Assembly (NCBI RefSeq): GCF_033807715.1
Contig: NC_084599.1
Span: 5,101,625-5,165,624, forward strand
Length of the DNA stretch: 64,000 nucleotides
From: Cololabis saira
Taxonomy: Eukaryota; Chordata; Actinopteri; Beloniformes; Belonidae
Direction: 5' to 3'
Part shown: positions 1 to 26,639 of the stretch, in pieces
Numbering within the stretch: the first letter of the stretch is position 1
How the letters are laid out: each line of letters starts with the position of its first letter
The notes under the pieces: model-generated
The model's database searches: none
Seen by the model: the letters and a program-made list of their open reading frames with translations, nothing else
What the model was told of the DNA's origin: nothing
Made by a program: the position numbers and the translations under genes

Positions 1-459
1 TTACTGTGTAGTGCCCCAGTCCTCGCTGCGCCCTGCTTTACACGACCTTTTAAACTGGAGGTTGATGCCAGCGCGTGCGGCGCCGGTGCGGTTCTCTTGC
101 AGGAGGATGATCAGGCTATTGATCACTCTGTTTGCTACTTCTCAAGAAAGTTCAATAAGCACCAGCTTAATTATAGCACGATTGAGAAGGAAGCTCTTGC
201 CCTCCTGCTTGCTCTTCAGTATTTTGAGGTTTATATCGGGTCTAGTTCACAACCTGTACAAGTGTACACTGATCACAACCCGTTAGTATTCCTCGCGCAC
301 ATGCGTAATTCTAACCAGCGGCTTATGCGCTGGTCTCTTCTCCTCCAGGATTTCAATCTGGAGATTCACCACAAAAAGGGCACAGAAAATGTAATAGCGG
401 ACGCTTTGTCTAGGTGTTCCTCAGATCCACAGGAATTAAACATTCAGGGGTGTGTTTAA
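1..459 (+). CDS. Ty3/gypsy-type pol, C-terminal RNase H part (5' partial)
   Basis: The frame is open from the first base to a stop at 459 and encodes the end of a retrotransposon pol. The RNase H domain shows its acidic residues in the motifs LEVDAS (about residue 20), STIEKEALAL (about 60) and VYTDHNPL (about 90), and closes with the typical ADALSR. Gag, protease and RT lie upstream of the window. No integrase follows: the stop comes shortly after the RNase H and the LTR starts 16 bp later. In ordinary gypsy elements integrase comes after RNase H, so this order suggests a Gmr1-like element, in which integrase precedes RT. The domain is seen; the Gmr1 assignment is inference. Confidence 0.85.
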   Translation, partial: LLCSAPVLAAPCFTRPFKLEVDASACGAGAVLLQEDDQAIDHSVCYFSRKFNKHQLNYSTIEKEALALLLALQYFEVYIGSSSQPVQVYTDHNPLVFLAHMRNSNQRLMRWSLLLQDFNLEIHHKKGTENVIADALSRCSSDPQELNIQGCV

Positions 460-752
460 TTCTTGGGTGTGGGGGTGTTATGACTGGTCATATTTTTGTA
501 GTCTGTCTTGTGTGGTTGTGTGTGTGCCCTTTTGATTTTCTTGTATTAATCTACTATGCAGATAGGTGTGTTCCACAGCCGTGCGGTCATTGGTGGGAAG
601 GTTCCATGCCCTGGATGGTGATTGGCTGAAACAACAACCACCTGATATAAAAGGAGCCAAGATGGCCGCCACCATGTGGGCTGCAAGCAGGTTGCAGACT
701 CATCCTCCTCCTCTCCCAACCGGCCACACCTTGTACTTAGAACTTTGTATAG

Positions 753-1163
753 TATTGCGGCCGTTGTTAATCCAAAAAAAAGGGGCCGCGAGGGACTAAG
801 CAGGGGAGGAAACACTGTGACGCGCTTGTATAAAGAATTCAGTTCCACTCCAATTATGCGTCTGAACATTTATTCTTTTCTTTGCTTGCACGTAAAAATA
901 ATCCAGGTACCAGTTCCCAAGACAACATTTGCGTGCGTGAGTGCGTGATTGCGTGATTGCGGTCAACAGAAAAATATCACCTCCTCGAGCTCACCCCCTC
1001 TCTGTCAAACCCTGAGCAGGTGAAGGTAATGAATGAAATACTATCATCAGCTGTTACCGCCCATGCCCCGGTGAACACGCCCACCACCCAAAGTGTCAAT
1101 GAAATGTGCAGGTGCAATACGAGACCGTGAACATAAAAGCAGAGGAGAATTATGGCTCCTACA
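753..1163 (-). repeat. BEL/Pao 3' LTR (element orientation)
   Basis: This 411-bp repeat appears identical, read base by base, to 8154-8564. The constant offset of 7401 at both ends rules out net indels. Confidence 0.93.
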
Positions 1164-1361
1164 TTCCAGCCCCTTAATTATTCCAATAATAATTACACCA
1201 CTACACATTATATACAAGAAAAACTTGAGAGAAAGATACAGTTCCTTTGAATGTCCTTTTCTTCTTTAGGCCAACACAAAAAATAGTCCAAAGTCCATGT
1301 GACAGTGTCAAAATTCATAAGACAATGAAGTCTATGAAGTTCAAAGGTCAGCTGCACGTCC

Positions 1362-4300
1362 TCATGGATCTTCTGCTTCCTGTAGAAGGCAAACCTTTGT
1401 AATAGGTCTGTCCAGATAGCTGGTCTTCGTCTTGATCCGCACCTGGCGCACCAGTCCTCTTCTATCTGGGATCGTTTGCACAATCCTTCCTGTGAGCCAT
1501 GAATTGCGAGGTGCTGAATCATCCACTATGAGCACAATATCTCCAGGAAGAAAGTTGCGCTTGACACTTGACCACTTCTGGCGCTCCTGAAGCAGAGGCA
1601 AGTATTCCTTGACCCATCGTTTCCAAAATAAGTCGGACATGTATTGAACTTGTCTCCATCTGCGACGAGCATACGTATCTTCTCTTTGGAACTGCCCCGG
1701 TGGAAACGATGGCATGGTCTTGAGCAACAAAAGATGGTTAGGAGTTAAAGCTTCCAAGTCATTGGGATCAGTGGATGCTCTGGTTATGGGTCGACTGTTG
1801 ATGATAGCTTCTGCTTCGCAGAGAACTGTGTGAAGACCTTCTTCATCAAGGTTTTGCACCTTCAAGGTGGAATTCAGGACCTTCCTCACAGATCTAATCA
1901 ACCGTTCCCATACTCCTCCATGATGTGATCCAGTGGGGGGATTGAAAATCCACTTAATCCCCTTCTGAAGGAGGGTGTCGTTGATTTGAACAAGGTTCCA
2001 ACCTTCCATGGCCTTCCTCAATTCCCGCTCAGCTCCGACGAAGTTAGTTCCATTATCTGAGCGCAACTCCAACACTTGTCCACGTCTTGCTATGAAGCGT
2101 CGAAGAGCATTAATAAATGAATCCGTGTCCAAAGATGACGCTACTTCGATGTGGATGGCTCTTATTGCTAAGCAGGTGAAGAGAACTCCATATTTCTTCA
2201 CCGTGCTCCTCCCCCGCTTGATTTCAAAGGGCCCAAAGTAATCTACTCCAACACGTGTGAATGGCGGTTCATCTGGAGAAACTCTGTCCCGAGGCAAGTC
2301 TGCCATTTGTTGGTGTGCTGGAGCAGCATACAGTCGCCGACAGACAATACATTTCGACAGGATTCTCCTTATAGCCACACTAGCACCTGGGATCCAATAC
2401 CTTTGACGCAGGCTAGATAACATGTGGTTGCGACCACTATGTCCCACCTCCTGATGTATATGCTGAAGAATGATATCAGAAATGTGAAGATCTTTCGCCA
2501 ATATGGCAGGATGTTTAGCTTCTTCAGGCATAGCTGCTCGGCTAAGACGCCCCCCGACTCTTAGAACACCATCGTTGAGGACTGGATTGAGCTTGTAGAT
2601 ATGGCTAGTCCTTTTCACACTCTCTCCCTTTAGCAAGCTGTTGAACTCATCTGGAAACCTCTTCTTTTGACAGAAGCAGATGATCTCCATCTCAGCCTTT
2701 CTGAGCTCCTCAATTGAAAGAGAACCACTAGCAGCTTGAGCCTTGACACTCTGCATCCCCTTCTCCATTTCTCTTTCCTGTTGGTTCTTATCCAGGCCAG
2801 ACTGAGCAAGAGTCACACTCAATTGCCTCCTTTCCTGACAAAGACGCAGCAGCAGGCTCTTAAACCTGAGGATCCAACCAACCATTTTTTTTAGATGGGT
2901 CCAAGAGGAGAAGTGATTGATCAAACGGGTTACTGCATCAACCTCCTCTTCAGCCTGTACCGCGTTCACCTGGCTCATCTTGATCTCAGGGTCATCTAGG
3001 GAGATTTTCCCAGAACTATCAGGGTTTACAGGCCACTCCTCTAAAGGTCCACTGAGAAACCGAGGTCCAGACACCCAAGCGTCGTCCTTCAGCAGTGACT
3101 CCACTTTGACTCCCCTGGAGGCCATATCAGCAGGATTGTTGGTAGTATTAACATACCTCCACTGAGACGGATTCGACACACTGAGTATCTTTGACACCCT
3201 GTTGGCTACGAAAATTCGGAACCTTGAGGTCTCATTCCTGATGTACTTCAGTACAGAAGTACTATCAGTCCAAAAAATTGAGTCATGAAGTTGCATCCGC
3301 AGCTCCTTCTTCCATATCTCATCCATTCGACTCGCCACCATGGCAGCCGTCAGCTCCATACGAGGGATAGTGATCGGTTTCAATGGGGCAACCCTGGCCT
3401 TCCCCATTATGAAAACACAGTGCACTTGCCTGTGAATGTTGTGTAATAACAGGTAAGTCACTGTCCCATAGCCGCTTTCACTTGCATCTGCGAAATGGTG
3501 TAGCTGAGCAGACACTACCTCCCCAAAATCCACTGGTTTCAGGCATCTCTCAACCTTGAAATCTGCAAGCTGACAGAGTTCCTCCAGCCATCCTGTCCAT
3601 TCTTGTGCAGCCGACGTCGGTATAGCATTGTCCCAACCAAGTCCCTTTCTGCATAAGTCCTGAAGAATCTTTTTGGCAGATAGAACCACAGGCGCCAAGA
3701 TTCCCAAGGGGTCATAGATAGAGCTGACTGTGGATAGGATCCCTCTCCTGGTTAAAGGTCTGTCTCTGATCATGATCTTGAACTTAAACATATCCGACTG
3801 CACACACCACTGTACGCCCAATGCTCTTTCTATAGGAAGTGTGTCATTGTCCAAGTCCAGATCCTTAACCTCCTTAGCTCTCTCTTCTGGAGGTATAGCA
3901 GTCAGCACAGCACGTCGGTTGCTAATCCACTTTGTGAGTTTAAAACCCCCTTTAGCACAAAGGGCACGCAGGTCTTGATATAGTGCTACTGCCTCCTCTT
4001 CAGAAGCCACAGATGAAAGGCAATCATCAACATAGAAATTGTGCAGGACTGTGTCAATTACCTTGGGGCTGAACTGCTCCTGATTGTCCTCTGCACACTT
4101 CCTAAGTGCAAAACTTGCGCAACTTGGTGAGGATGTAGCTCCAAACAGATGTGCAACCATTCTATGCTCCACCAGGTTCTGATAATGATCTCCCTCCGGC
4201 CACCAGAGAAACCTCAATAGATCTGAATCTTCAGGTGGTACTCTAACCTGGTGAAACATGGCCTCGATGTCTGCCATGAGCACAATGGGTTCCTTTCTGA

Positions 4301-7300
4301 ACCGAGTCATGACACCAATCAGTGTGCTGGTAAGATCAGGACCCTGCAGGAGTTGTGCGTTCAACGATGTTCCCTGGAACGTAGCTGCACAGTCGAATAC
4401 GACTCTGATCTTTCTCTTCTGCGGGTGGTATACACCATGATGTGGTATATACCAGACCCTACCATCACTACGCTCTAGGTCCTCATCTGATACTTTCTCT
4501 GCATAGCCCTTGGAGATGATGTCATTCATGAAAGCAACGTAATCTGCATGAAACGAAGCATTCTTATCAAACCTTCTCTTGAGGCTCAGAGCCCGCTGTT
4601 CGGCAATCCTTCTGTTATTTGGCATGTTCACATCCACTTTCCTCAAGGGTAAGCCAATACTGTAATGGCCATCGATCAGCTTTGCAGACTTTGTGACGTA
4701 CTCCATAAAGCGATCGTCCTCTCTCGACAAGCCCATCTGCTCATCCTGACTGCACTCAGGGAAATCGACCTTTAGCTGCTGCTTCCACATGTCGTCAAAT
4801 CTTGCCACAGAGATCCTATTGACTGTGACATGTGGCTGTCCACAAATAGCTGCTCTACTTCCCTCTCCTCCGAGAGGTCCATTTATGGTCCAGCCCAACA
4901 TGGTTTTAACCGCGTATGGGCCTCCATCAACACTCCGAACAACTTGCCATGGCTCCAGTGCCTTGGGAACATTTGTTCCAATCAACAGGTCAATCTCTGA
5001 ATCAATCTCTGTTATTTGTATGTGTTTCAGGTGTGGCCACCTTTGGAGGTCTTTCTGTCTAGGAATGTTACTTTGATGAACTGGCATGTTTTTCTGTGTG
5101 AAGATATCAGGCAGATCACAAAAACAATCACTATCCAATCCAGCCACTTCCAGATCTGAGACAACGTAGCTTTCAACGACCTTCTCCTGACCCATAGTGC
5201 GAAGGAGAATGCCTGTTCTTCTTCCCCTGAGATTCAACCTGTTCATCAGCCTCTCTGTGCAGAATGAGGCGGAGCTCCCAGGATCCAGGAAGGCATAAGT
5301 AATCATTGTTTCATGCCCCTTCTTAGGCTTGACATGAACTGGCACGATGGAGAGCGTACAATCATGCTCACCAGCCCCTGTAAGACCACTGGTTTGGACA
5401 GAGATCAGAGCCCCGCCCAGTGCCGACTCCGATTCTCCCTTGGTTTGCAGTGAACTTGTTTCTTTTTCTTTTGAGTGAATATGAAGTATGCTAGGGTGCT
5501 TCAGACTGCATACTTTGCATGAAAGCCGTTTCTTACAGTCTCTACTCATGTGCCCAATGCACAGGCATCCAAAACACACACCATGTCCCTTTAAGAAATC
5601 AATTTTCTCACTGTGCGCCTTCTTTTCCAATTGAAGGCACAGATCCAGTGAATGTCCACCTCCACAAAACAGGCAAACCCTTGTCCCAGATGAGCTTCTC
5701 TCCTTCGGCTTTGTCACAGGCTCAACTTTCCTTTCCACTGTGGCAATGGTGGTAGCAAAGCTACTCCCTTTTGTCCTAGAGCGAGGTTGAAACTTAACTC
5801 TCACATCCTTGGTTGCTGCAACTGATGGAGCGTCTTGTATATCCCCAAACAGTGGATCACTTGCAATCTTCACTTGTCGTTCAATGAAGCCAACAACGTC
5901 AGTAAACGTAGCTCTCCGTCCACGCCTCTCCTGCAGCTCACATGCCACAGTCCTCCACCTGTCCCTGAGTTTGTAGGGCAACTTTTTTATGATGGTTAGC
6001 ATATTGGCAGGCATGTCCAAATCACACATGTATTCAACTTCTTCCATGGCGTTGCAGCAGCCTCTCAAAAAGAGACCAAATGCCTGCAGAGCTTTCACAT
6101 CTTCAGATTTTATTGGGTGCCATGAAAAAGCCTTTTCCATGTAGGCTGAAGCAATTTTCTGTGCATTGCCAAAATGCTCTTGTAGCAAATTCTTAGCCTT
6201 GGCATATCCTCCATCAGGGACCATATGCTGACAACTCCGAACGAGGTCCCGAGGCTGCCCCCTGGTGTACTGTTCGAGGAAATATAGGCAGTCTCTTGAG
6301 TTGTCAGTCTTCTTTTCAATGCTGTTCTCAAAAGCCCTTATGAATGTGTGATATTGCAAAGGGTCACCGTCAAAAATTTGAATGTCTCTTCTAGGCAAAA
6401 ATGAAAGAGACTGCTGTTGAACTAACAAGGCTGTTATTTCATTCTGTTTCTCCAAGACTGTGATTATGTTGTGCTGGTCACTGCTTGGAACCAGTGCTGC
6501 AGGGGGGTTGCTTTGGTGCTGAGGCTGTGAAGATGCTCGACTGCCTGGCACTGGTGCTGCAGGGAGATAGCCTTGGTGTGGCTGAAACAGAGGAGGTGCT
6601 TGAGTTTGTGTTGCACTTTGATGTATTTTAGCCTCTGAGCGTCTTGACAATGTGGGTGGAGGTTGTAAATCCTGATTTAAATATCCCACTTTAGGTCTTG
6701 CGCCCAAAACATGTGAACCATTCTGGCCAGCTGAAATGTTTGTATCAGGCACAAATGGGGTTGCATCAGCGCTGAGTGTCTTTAGTTTCCTTTGCCCCTT
6801 TTCAAAGTAAGAGGTCATGCCATCAGATTTCACAGATGTACTACTTGCTACACGAGATCCTCCAGAGCCTCTCAGCACATTCACTTTAGCCACTGATGCA
6901 GCTATCTCCGTTTCAAGTGCAAGTTGCTCCTTTTTCTTCCTTAACAGCTCCTCCTGTTCCTCCAATGCATGCTTGTCCTTTAAAAGCCTTTGTTTTGCCA
7001 TGAGAGCGGCCATGTCAGCCTCAGCCTGAATGCGAGCTGATGATGTTGTTGAGCTACTGGACCTACTTCCAGTAGAGCTTTGCTTTCCAGACCGTCTGCT
7101 TCCAATGTTTGACACACTGTCGTATGGTTTAATGTCATCTTGTGCAACAGAGGCTCCATCATTTTGTCCCGAGTGCTTTGAAACATGAGATGAAACATGA
7201 GACTCTTTCTCAGCTTGATGTGTATCAGAAACTTGAATGAGAGTTGACCCCTGTTGTGTTACAGACATGGGAACATCATTTGTTCCATTTATTTCATCAT

Positions 7301-7733
7301 TTAATTCATCATTCTTTGCAACCTGGGCAATGGTATTGCTTATTTGTCTCCCAGTTTCAGAACACCACTGCTGAGCATCCACAACAAATCCATTATTACA
7401 TCTGAGCACATTTGCAAACCATTCATTTTGTTTTTCCTGTTCCTTTTTAGGAAGTAAAGGAATCAGAGACTCATGGAACAGGGTGGTGTTTTCAACCATT
7501 TGATTCAACTTCTCCATTTGAGACTGCACTTGTGGGAAATTATCATCATTTTGCATAAGATCCTTTATTGTGTTTGTTAAACCTTTAATTTTGTTAACCA
7601 TTGCTTTACGTTCCTTCTGGAGAGTTTCAATTTTATTGAACAGGGCCTTGGTAGTGAGTTTAATTTCTCTTTTTTGTTCATCCATTTTTGAACCATTTTC
7701 AACTGAACTCGCCTTTGATCCACTCACTGACAT
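1362..7733 (-). CDS. BEL/Pao Gag-Pol polyprotein, 2123 aa, uninterrupted
   Basis: A single frame carries all BEL/Pao domains in order. The N-terminal coiled-coil and Ser-rich Gag region covers residues 1-440, followed by a DUF1759-type Gag domain (about 445-600). Two zinc knuckles follow (CX2CX3HX4C near 687, CX2CX4HX4C near 720). The aspartic protease has a DPGSS motif near 817 and the RT has YVDD near 1235. RNase H acidic residues lie in FADAS (about 1415), MELTA (about 1460) and WTDST (about 1489). An HHCC integrase zinc site sits near 1758-1798, and the DDE integrase core has VDYFGP (1831), RSDNGTNF (1893) and GGVWERL (1944). A DUF5641-like C-terminal domain ends the protein. The first Met at 7733 follows a plausible leader. 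No stop or frameshift is present, so the element could be autonomous. Confidence 0.95.
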   Translation of the reverse strand: MSVSGSKASSVENGSKMDEQKREIKLTTKALFNKIETLQKERKAMVNKIKGLTNTIKDLMQNDDNFPQVQSQMEKLNQMVENTTLFHESLIPLLPKKEQEKQNEWFANVLRCNNGFVVDAQQWCSETGRQISNTIAQVAKNDELNDEINGTNDVPMSVTQQGSTLIQVSDTHQAEKESHVSSHVSKHSGQNDGASVAQDDIKPYDSVSNIGSRRSGKQSSTGSRSSSSTTSSARIQAEADMAALMAKQRLLKDKHALEEQEELLRKKKEQLALETEIAASVAKVNVLRGSGGSRVASSTSVKSDGMTSYFEKGQRKLKTLSADATPFVPDTNISAGQNGSHVLGARPKVGYLNQDLQPPPTLSRRSEAKIHQSATQTQAPPLFQPHQGYLPAAPVPGSRASSQPQHQSNPPAALVPSSDQHNIITVLEKQNEITALLVQQQSLSFLPRRDIQIFDGDPLQYHTFIRAFENSIEKKTDNSRDCLYFLEQYTRGQPRDLVRSCQHMVPDGGYAKAKNLLQEHFGNAQKIASAYMEKAFSWHPIKSEDVKALQAFGLFLRGCCNAMEEVEYMCDLDMPANMLTIIKKLPYKLRDRWRTVACELQERRGRRATFTDVVGFIERQVKIASDPLFGDIQDAPSVAATKDVRVKFQPRSRTKGSSFATTIATVERKVEPVTKPKERSSSGTRVCLFCGGGHSLDLCLQLEKKAHSEKIDFLKGHGVCFGCLCIGHMSRDCKKRLSCKVCSLKHPSILHIHSKEKETSSLQTKGESESALGGALISVQTSGLTGAGEHDCTLSIVPVHVKPKKGHETMITYAFLDPGSSASFCTERLMNRLNLRGRRTGILLRTMGQEKVVESYVVSDLEVAGLDSDCFCDLPDIFTQKNMPVHQSNIPRQKDLQRWPHLKHIQITEIDSEIDLLIGTNVPKALEPWQVVRSVDGGPYAVKTMLGWTINGPLGGEGSRAAICGQPHVTVNRISVARFDDMWKQQLKVDFPECSQDEQMGLSREDDRFMEYVTKSAKLIDGHYSIGLPLRKVDVNMPNNRRIAEQRALSLKRRFDKNASFHADYVAFMNDIISKGYAEKVSDEDLERSDGRVWYIPHHGVYHPQKRKIRVVFDCAATFQGTSLNAQLLQGPDLTSTLIGVMTRFRKEPIVLMADIEAMFHQVRVPPEDSDLLRFLWWPEGDHYQNLVEHRMVAHLFGATSSPSCASFALRKCAEDNQEQFSPKVIDTVLHNFYVDDCLSSVASEEEAVALYQDLRALCAKGGFKLTKWISNRRAVLTAIPPEERAKEVKDLDLDNDTLPIERALGVQWCVQSDMFKFKIMIRDRPLTRRGILSTVSSIYDPLGILAPVVLSAKKILQDLCRKGLGWDNAIPTSAAQEWTGWLEELCQLADFKVERCLKPVDFGEVVSAQLHHFADASESGYGTVTYLLLHNIHRQVHCVFIMGKARVAPLKPITIPRMELTAAMVASRMDEIWKKELRMQLHDSIFWTDSTSVLKYIRNETSRFRIFVANRVSKILSVSNPSQWRYVNTTNNPADMASRGVKVESLLKDDAWVSGPRFLSGPLEEWPVNPDSSGKISLDDPEIKMSQVNAVQAEEEVDAVTRLINHFSSWTHLKKMVGWILRFKSLLLRLCQERRQLSVTLAQSGLDKNQQEREMEKGMQSVKAQAASGSLSIEELRKAEMEIICFCQKKRFPDEFNSLLKGESVKRTSHIYKLNPVLNDGVLRVGGRLSRAAMPEEAKHPAILAKDLHISDIILQHIHQEVGHSGRNHMLSSLRQRYWIPGASVAIRRILSKCIVCRRLYAAPAHQQMADLPRDRVSPDEPPFTRVGVDYFGPFEIKRGRSTVKKYGVLFTCLAIRAIHIEVASSLDTDSFINALRRFIARRGQVLELRSDNGTNFVGAERELRKAMEGWNLVQINDTLLQKGIKWIFNPPTGSHHGGVWERLIRSVRKVLNSTLKVQNLDEEGLHTVLCEAEAIINSRPITRASTDPNDLEALTPNHLLLLKTMPSFPPGQFQREDTYARRRWRQVQYMSDLFWKRWVKEYLPLLQERQKWSSVKRNFLPGDIVLIVDDSAPRNSWLTGRIVQTIPDRRGLVRQVRIKTKTSYLDRPITKVCLLQEAEDP

Positions 7734-8153
7734 TTTCCAGTAGCAAACTCAAAATCCACTTCAAAACGATCAATCACTTCACCGCTGCCTCATAAACGTC
7801 ATCCACTTCAGCAAACGACACCAGCAAACAACATCACGTCCCCAATGGACAAGCGGCAGCAGAGTTTTCAGACTGTGCTCAAACAAACAATCCACACAGC
7901 AAGAACTGAAATCGAGTTTCTACATACCGCTTCTGTTGCTGTGTCGTTTGCCCCACCTTGTCTCCGTGGCTTCCTTTTGTGAATGAAAGAACGAATGAAT
8001 GAATGAAGCGCGTGCACGCGCAGCGGTGCTCCAGGCGTTTCAATGTTTCCTTAGATCCAAAGCGCTCCAGCGCGATATGAGGAATCCTTAATGAACGAAA
8101 ACAGTTTACTCCTCTTGATCAACACTTTGGATGAAAACTTTTCTGTTGACATA

Positions 8154-8564
8154 TATTGCGGCCGTTGTTAATCCAAAAAAAAGGGGCCGCGAGGGACTAA
8201 GCAGGGGAGGAAACACTGTGACGCGCTTGTATAAAGAATTCAGTTCCACTCCAATTATGCGTCTGAACATTTATTCTTTTCTTTGCTTGCACGTAAAAAT
8301 AATCCAGGTACCAGTTCCCAAGACAACATTTGCGTGCGTGAGTGCGTGATTGCGTGATTGCGGTCAACAGAAAAATATCACCTCCTCGAGCTCACCCCCT
8401 CTCTGTCAAACCCTGAGCAGGTGAAGGTAATGAATGAAATACTATCATCAGCTGTTACCGCCCATGCCCCGGTGAACACGCCCACCACCCAAAGTGTCAA
8501 TGAAATGTGCAGGTGCAATACGAGACCGTGAACATAAAAGCAGAGGAGAATTATGGCTCCTACA
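8154..8564 (-). repeat. BEL/Pao 5' LTR (element orientation)
   Basis: This is the 411-bp partner of the repeat at 753-1163. It lies upstream of the polyprotein start at 7733 and presumably holds the element promoter. Confidence 0.93.
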
Positions 8565-8925
8565 TATAGGTTTTGGAAGATATTGACTTTTGAGTAAAGT
8601 AAGGGTGGGCTGCCAATTCTGTTAACTTCGTTTTCTCCTGTTTATTTTAGTTAGGGAGGTAAGCCTTGTGTCATTTGTTTTCTTTTGTTTGACAGGTCAG
8701 TTACCTACTCCTAAAACAGGACCCTTTTGTTTGTTGTTTTGGCCTTTGTCCACCCTGAAGCCTAGCAGCTCAGTCTCAGATTACTTTTCAAGTTGATCTA
8801 CTTTTGTTAATAAATCACTTCCTTTTTAAAGTGAAACCAAATCTTGTTTGTGGCTACTTGGGACTTGGGGAAGATGGGGCCTTTTCATGTTGTGTCCTAG
8901 GCACCCCTAGACTGGGGGCATAACA

Positions 8926-9656
8926 AAAGGGGAGGCATTTTCATAAGCCTTTTTGGCTTCCACCTCTCCTGCACAATGCTTCATTTGACCATTGTTTTTA
9001 CTGTTTATACAGGTTCTGTTTTATGTGCAAATAAACCACACTAAACTTGGATTATTATATACATATTACTTTTCATTCAAAGTAAGTTTTTTAAAAAAAA
9101 TGTAACTTTATCAGAGAAAGCTAAGTGAAAGGGTAAACAGTCTGACATCTAGCAGCATCTTTTGTGCCCCAGTGCCAAACATCTCCATCCTGCCCTCCTG
9201 CAGCATTAGTTTATCCCCTAACATCATCTAATCATTTATAAAAAGCATTCTTGTTCCTCTCCTAACTGAGTTGGCACTAGCCTCGCACATCTGTATGATC
9301 CTTCAGCGAATAACAGAGAAACATGAGTGGAAATGACAAATTAAAAGAAAATGTAAATGTTTAACTTGAAGGAAATCAATATGTAAATAAACTGAAAATA
9401 TGTCAAATGAATGTAATTTAATTCCCTTTTAATGTATTTTCTATTATAGGAATTACACACATAAGAATGTCGACAACATTTCTGAGATTCTGAGCACGTA
9501 GTTGTAGTTTGTAAGAGGTTGACAGGTCATTATTATATATTTCTTGTAAACCCGTCTTAAAATGTAATACGGGACCTATTGTAAAATACTGTCGGAAAGG
9601 GATGTCTTCCCCTTTTCCCACGACTGGTGTGTGCCTTGAATGCAGCACGTGTTATG
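8926..9656. other. Non-coding stretch between the gypsy LTR and the ISG12-like promoter
   Basis: The first 130 bp (to about 9060) look like a repeat tail with an AATAAA-like signal. The rest is AT-rich with no convincing frame. A 76-codon minus-strand frame at 9418-9648 has no recognisable features and I do not call it. Confidence 0.4.
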
Positions 9657-9666
9657 TTTCGTTTTC
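9657..9666 (-). promoter_or_regulatory. Interferon-stimulated response element (ISRE/IRF site)
   Basis: The minus strand reads GAAAACGAAA, a perfect GAAANNGAAA core (plus strand GTTTCGTTTTC, one base short of AGTTTCNNTTTC). It lies 74 bp upstream of the ATG of the ISG12/IFI27-like gene, where interferon-inducible genes of this family usually carry an ISRE. An AATAAAA stretch about 10 bp downstream may serve as a weak TATA element. Confidence 0.7.
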
Positions 9667-9739
9667 AATTCTCCACAATAAAACAATTCTAATCCACTGC
9701 AGCAGCGTCGTCAGTGTCTGAGTCTGACCGAGAACAAAT

Positions 9740-25971
<16,232 letters not shown>

Positions 25972-25978
25972 AATAAAA

Positions 25979-26639
25979 GAGGAAAATTAGAATAGTAATT
26001 ATTGCACCTCCAAGAGGTCTTTTACACTTTAGAAGTGTTGGTATGAATGACATGCTAAGTTAAACTGACAATTTCAGTAATGGAAAAAATCTACACAGAC
26101 AGAAAACTAAATGAATAACAGCCAAATATCTCGAAATATCAGCAGTTCCAAAATTCCAAAAAACTGGAAGTAAAATGTAGATTAAAAACAAGATGTAATG
26201 ATTTGCCAGTCTCAAAAACCCATATTGTTTTCCCAATTAAACATTAAAAAGAAACATCAGTTGCTGAACATTTGTTTTTGATGGCCCATGTGGATACTGA
26301 GCGACTGAAGATTGTGGAGACTGATTTTTGATTGTTTTTAATCAACCCTGAATTATCTTTGAAATGCCAGAACTCGTGCCTAAAATCCTCTGTAATCACA
26401 ATATTGCTGAAAACAGCTTGTTATTCTTGCAACCCTTTTTCTTTTAGTCGTAGCTATTTCATTTACGGTTTCAGGCCTGGTGCGTGCCGATAGGCGCTGT
26501 CTGCAGTAGTAACAACATAATGTCATCATGGTCACTGTTTATGACCCCCCTCTGCAAATCCAACGTTGGCAAATTACTTTTACTTTATATAAAATAAAGT
26601 GACCACCACATCCAACAATACACAATAAACAGATTCATT
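25979..26639. other. AT-rich intergenic stretch downstream of the ISG12-like gene
   Basis: No gene is seen. A segment at 26232-26288 resembles 24957-25012 just before exon 3 of the ISG12-like gene, hinting at an old tandem duplication in this locus. Confidence 0.35.

Larger units (their letters stand above)
753..8564 (-). mobile_element. Complete BEL/Pao LTR retrotransposon
   Basis: Two direct repeats (753-1163 and 8154-8564) enclose one long minus-strand polyprotein. The insertion is flanked by a 5-bp target duplication, TATAG, at 748-752 and 8565-8569. A purine-rich tract (AAGGGGCTGGAA in element sense) adjoins the 3' LTR at about 1164-1180. The element is inserted in the LTR of another retrotransposon. 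I could not recognise the tRNA primer site next to the 5' LTR. Matching LTRs and an unbroken frame point to very recent transposition. Confidence 0.93.
476..8925 (+). mobile_element. 3' LTR of the gypsy-type element, split by a BEL/Pao insertion
   Basis: The LTR starts TGTTATG at 476 after a G-rich polypurine tract and ends CATAACA at 8925, so its termini are perfect inverted repeats. Without the insertion (753-8564) and one copy of the TATAG duplication it is about 633 bp. It has a TATA box (TATAAAAGG, 646-654) and a polyadenylation signal (AATAAA, near 8809). The matching 5' LTR is outside the window. Confidence 0.8.
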
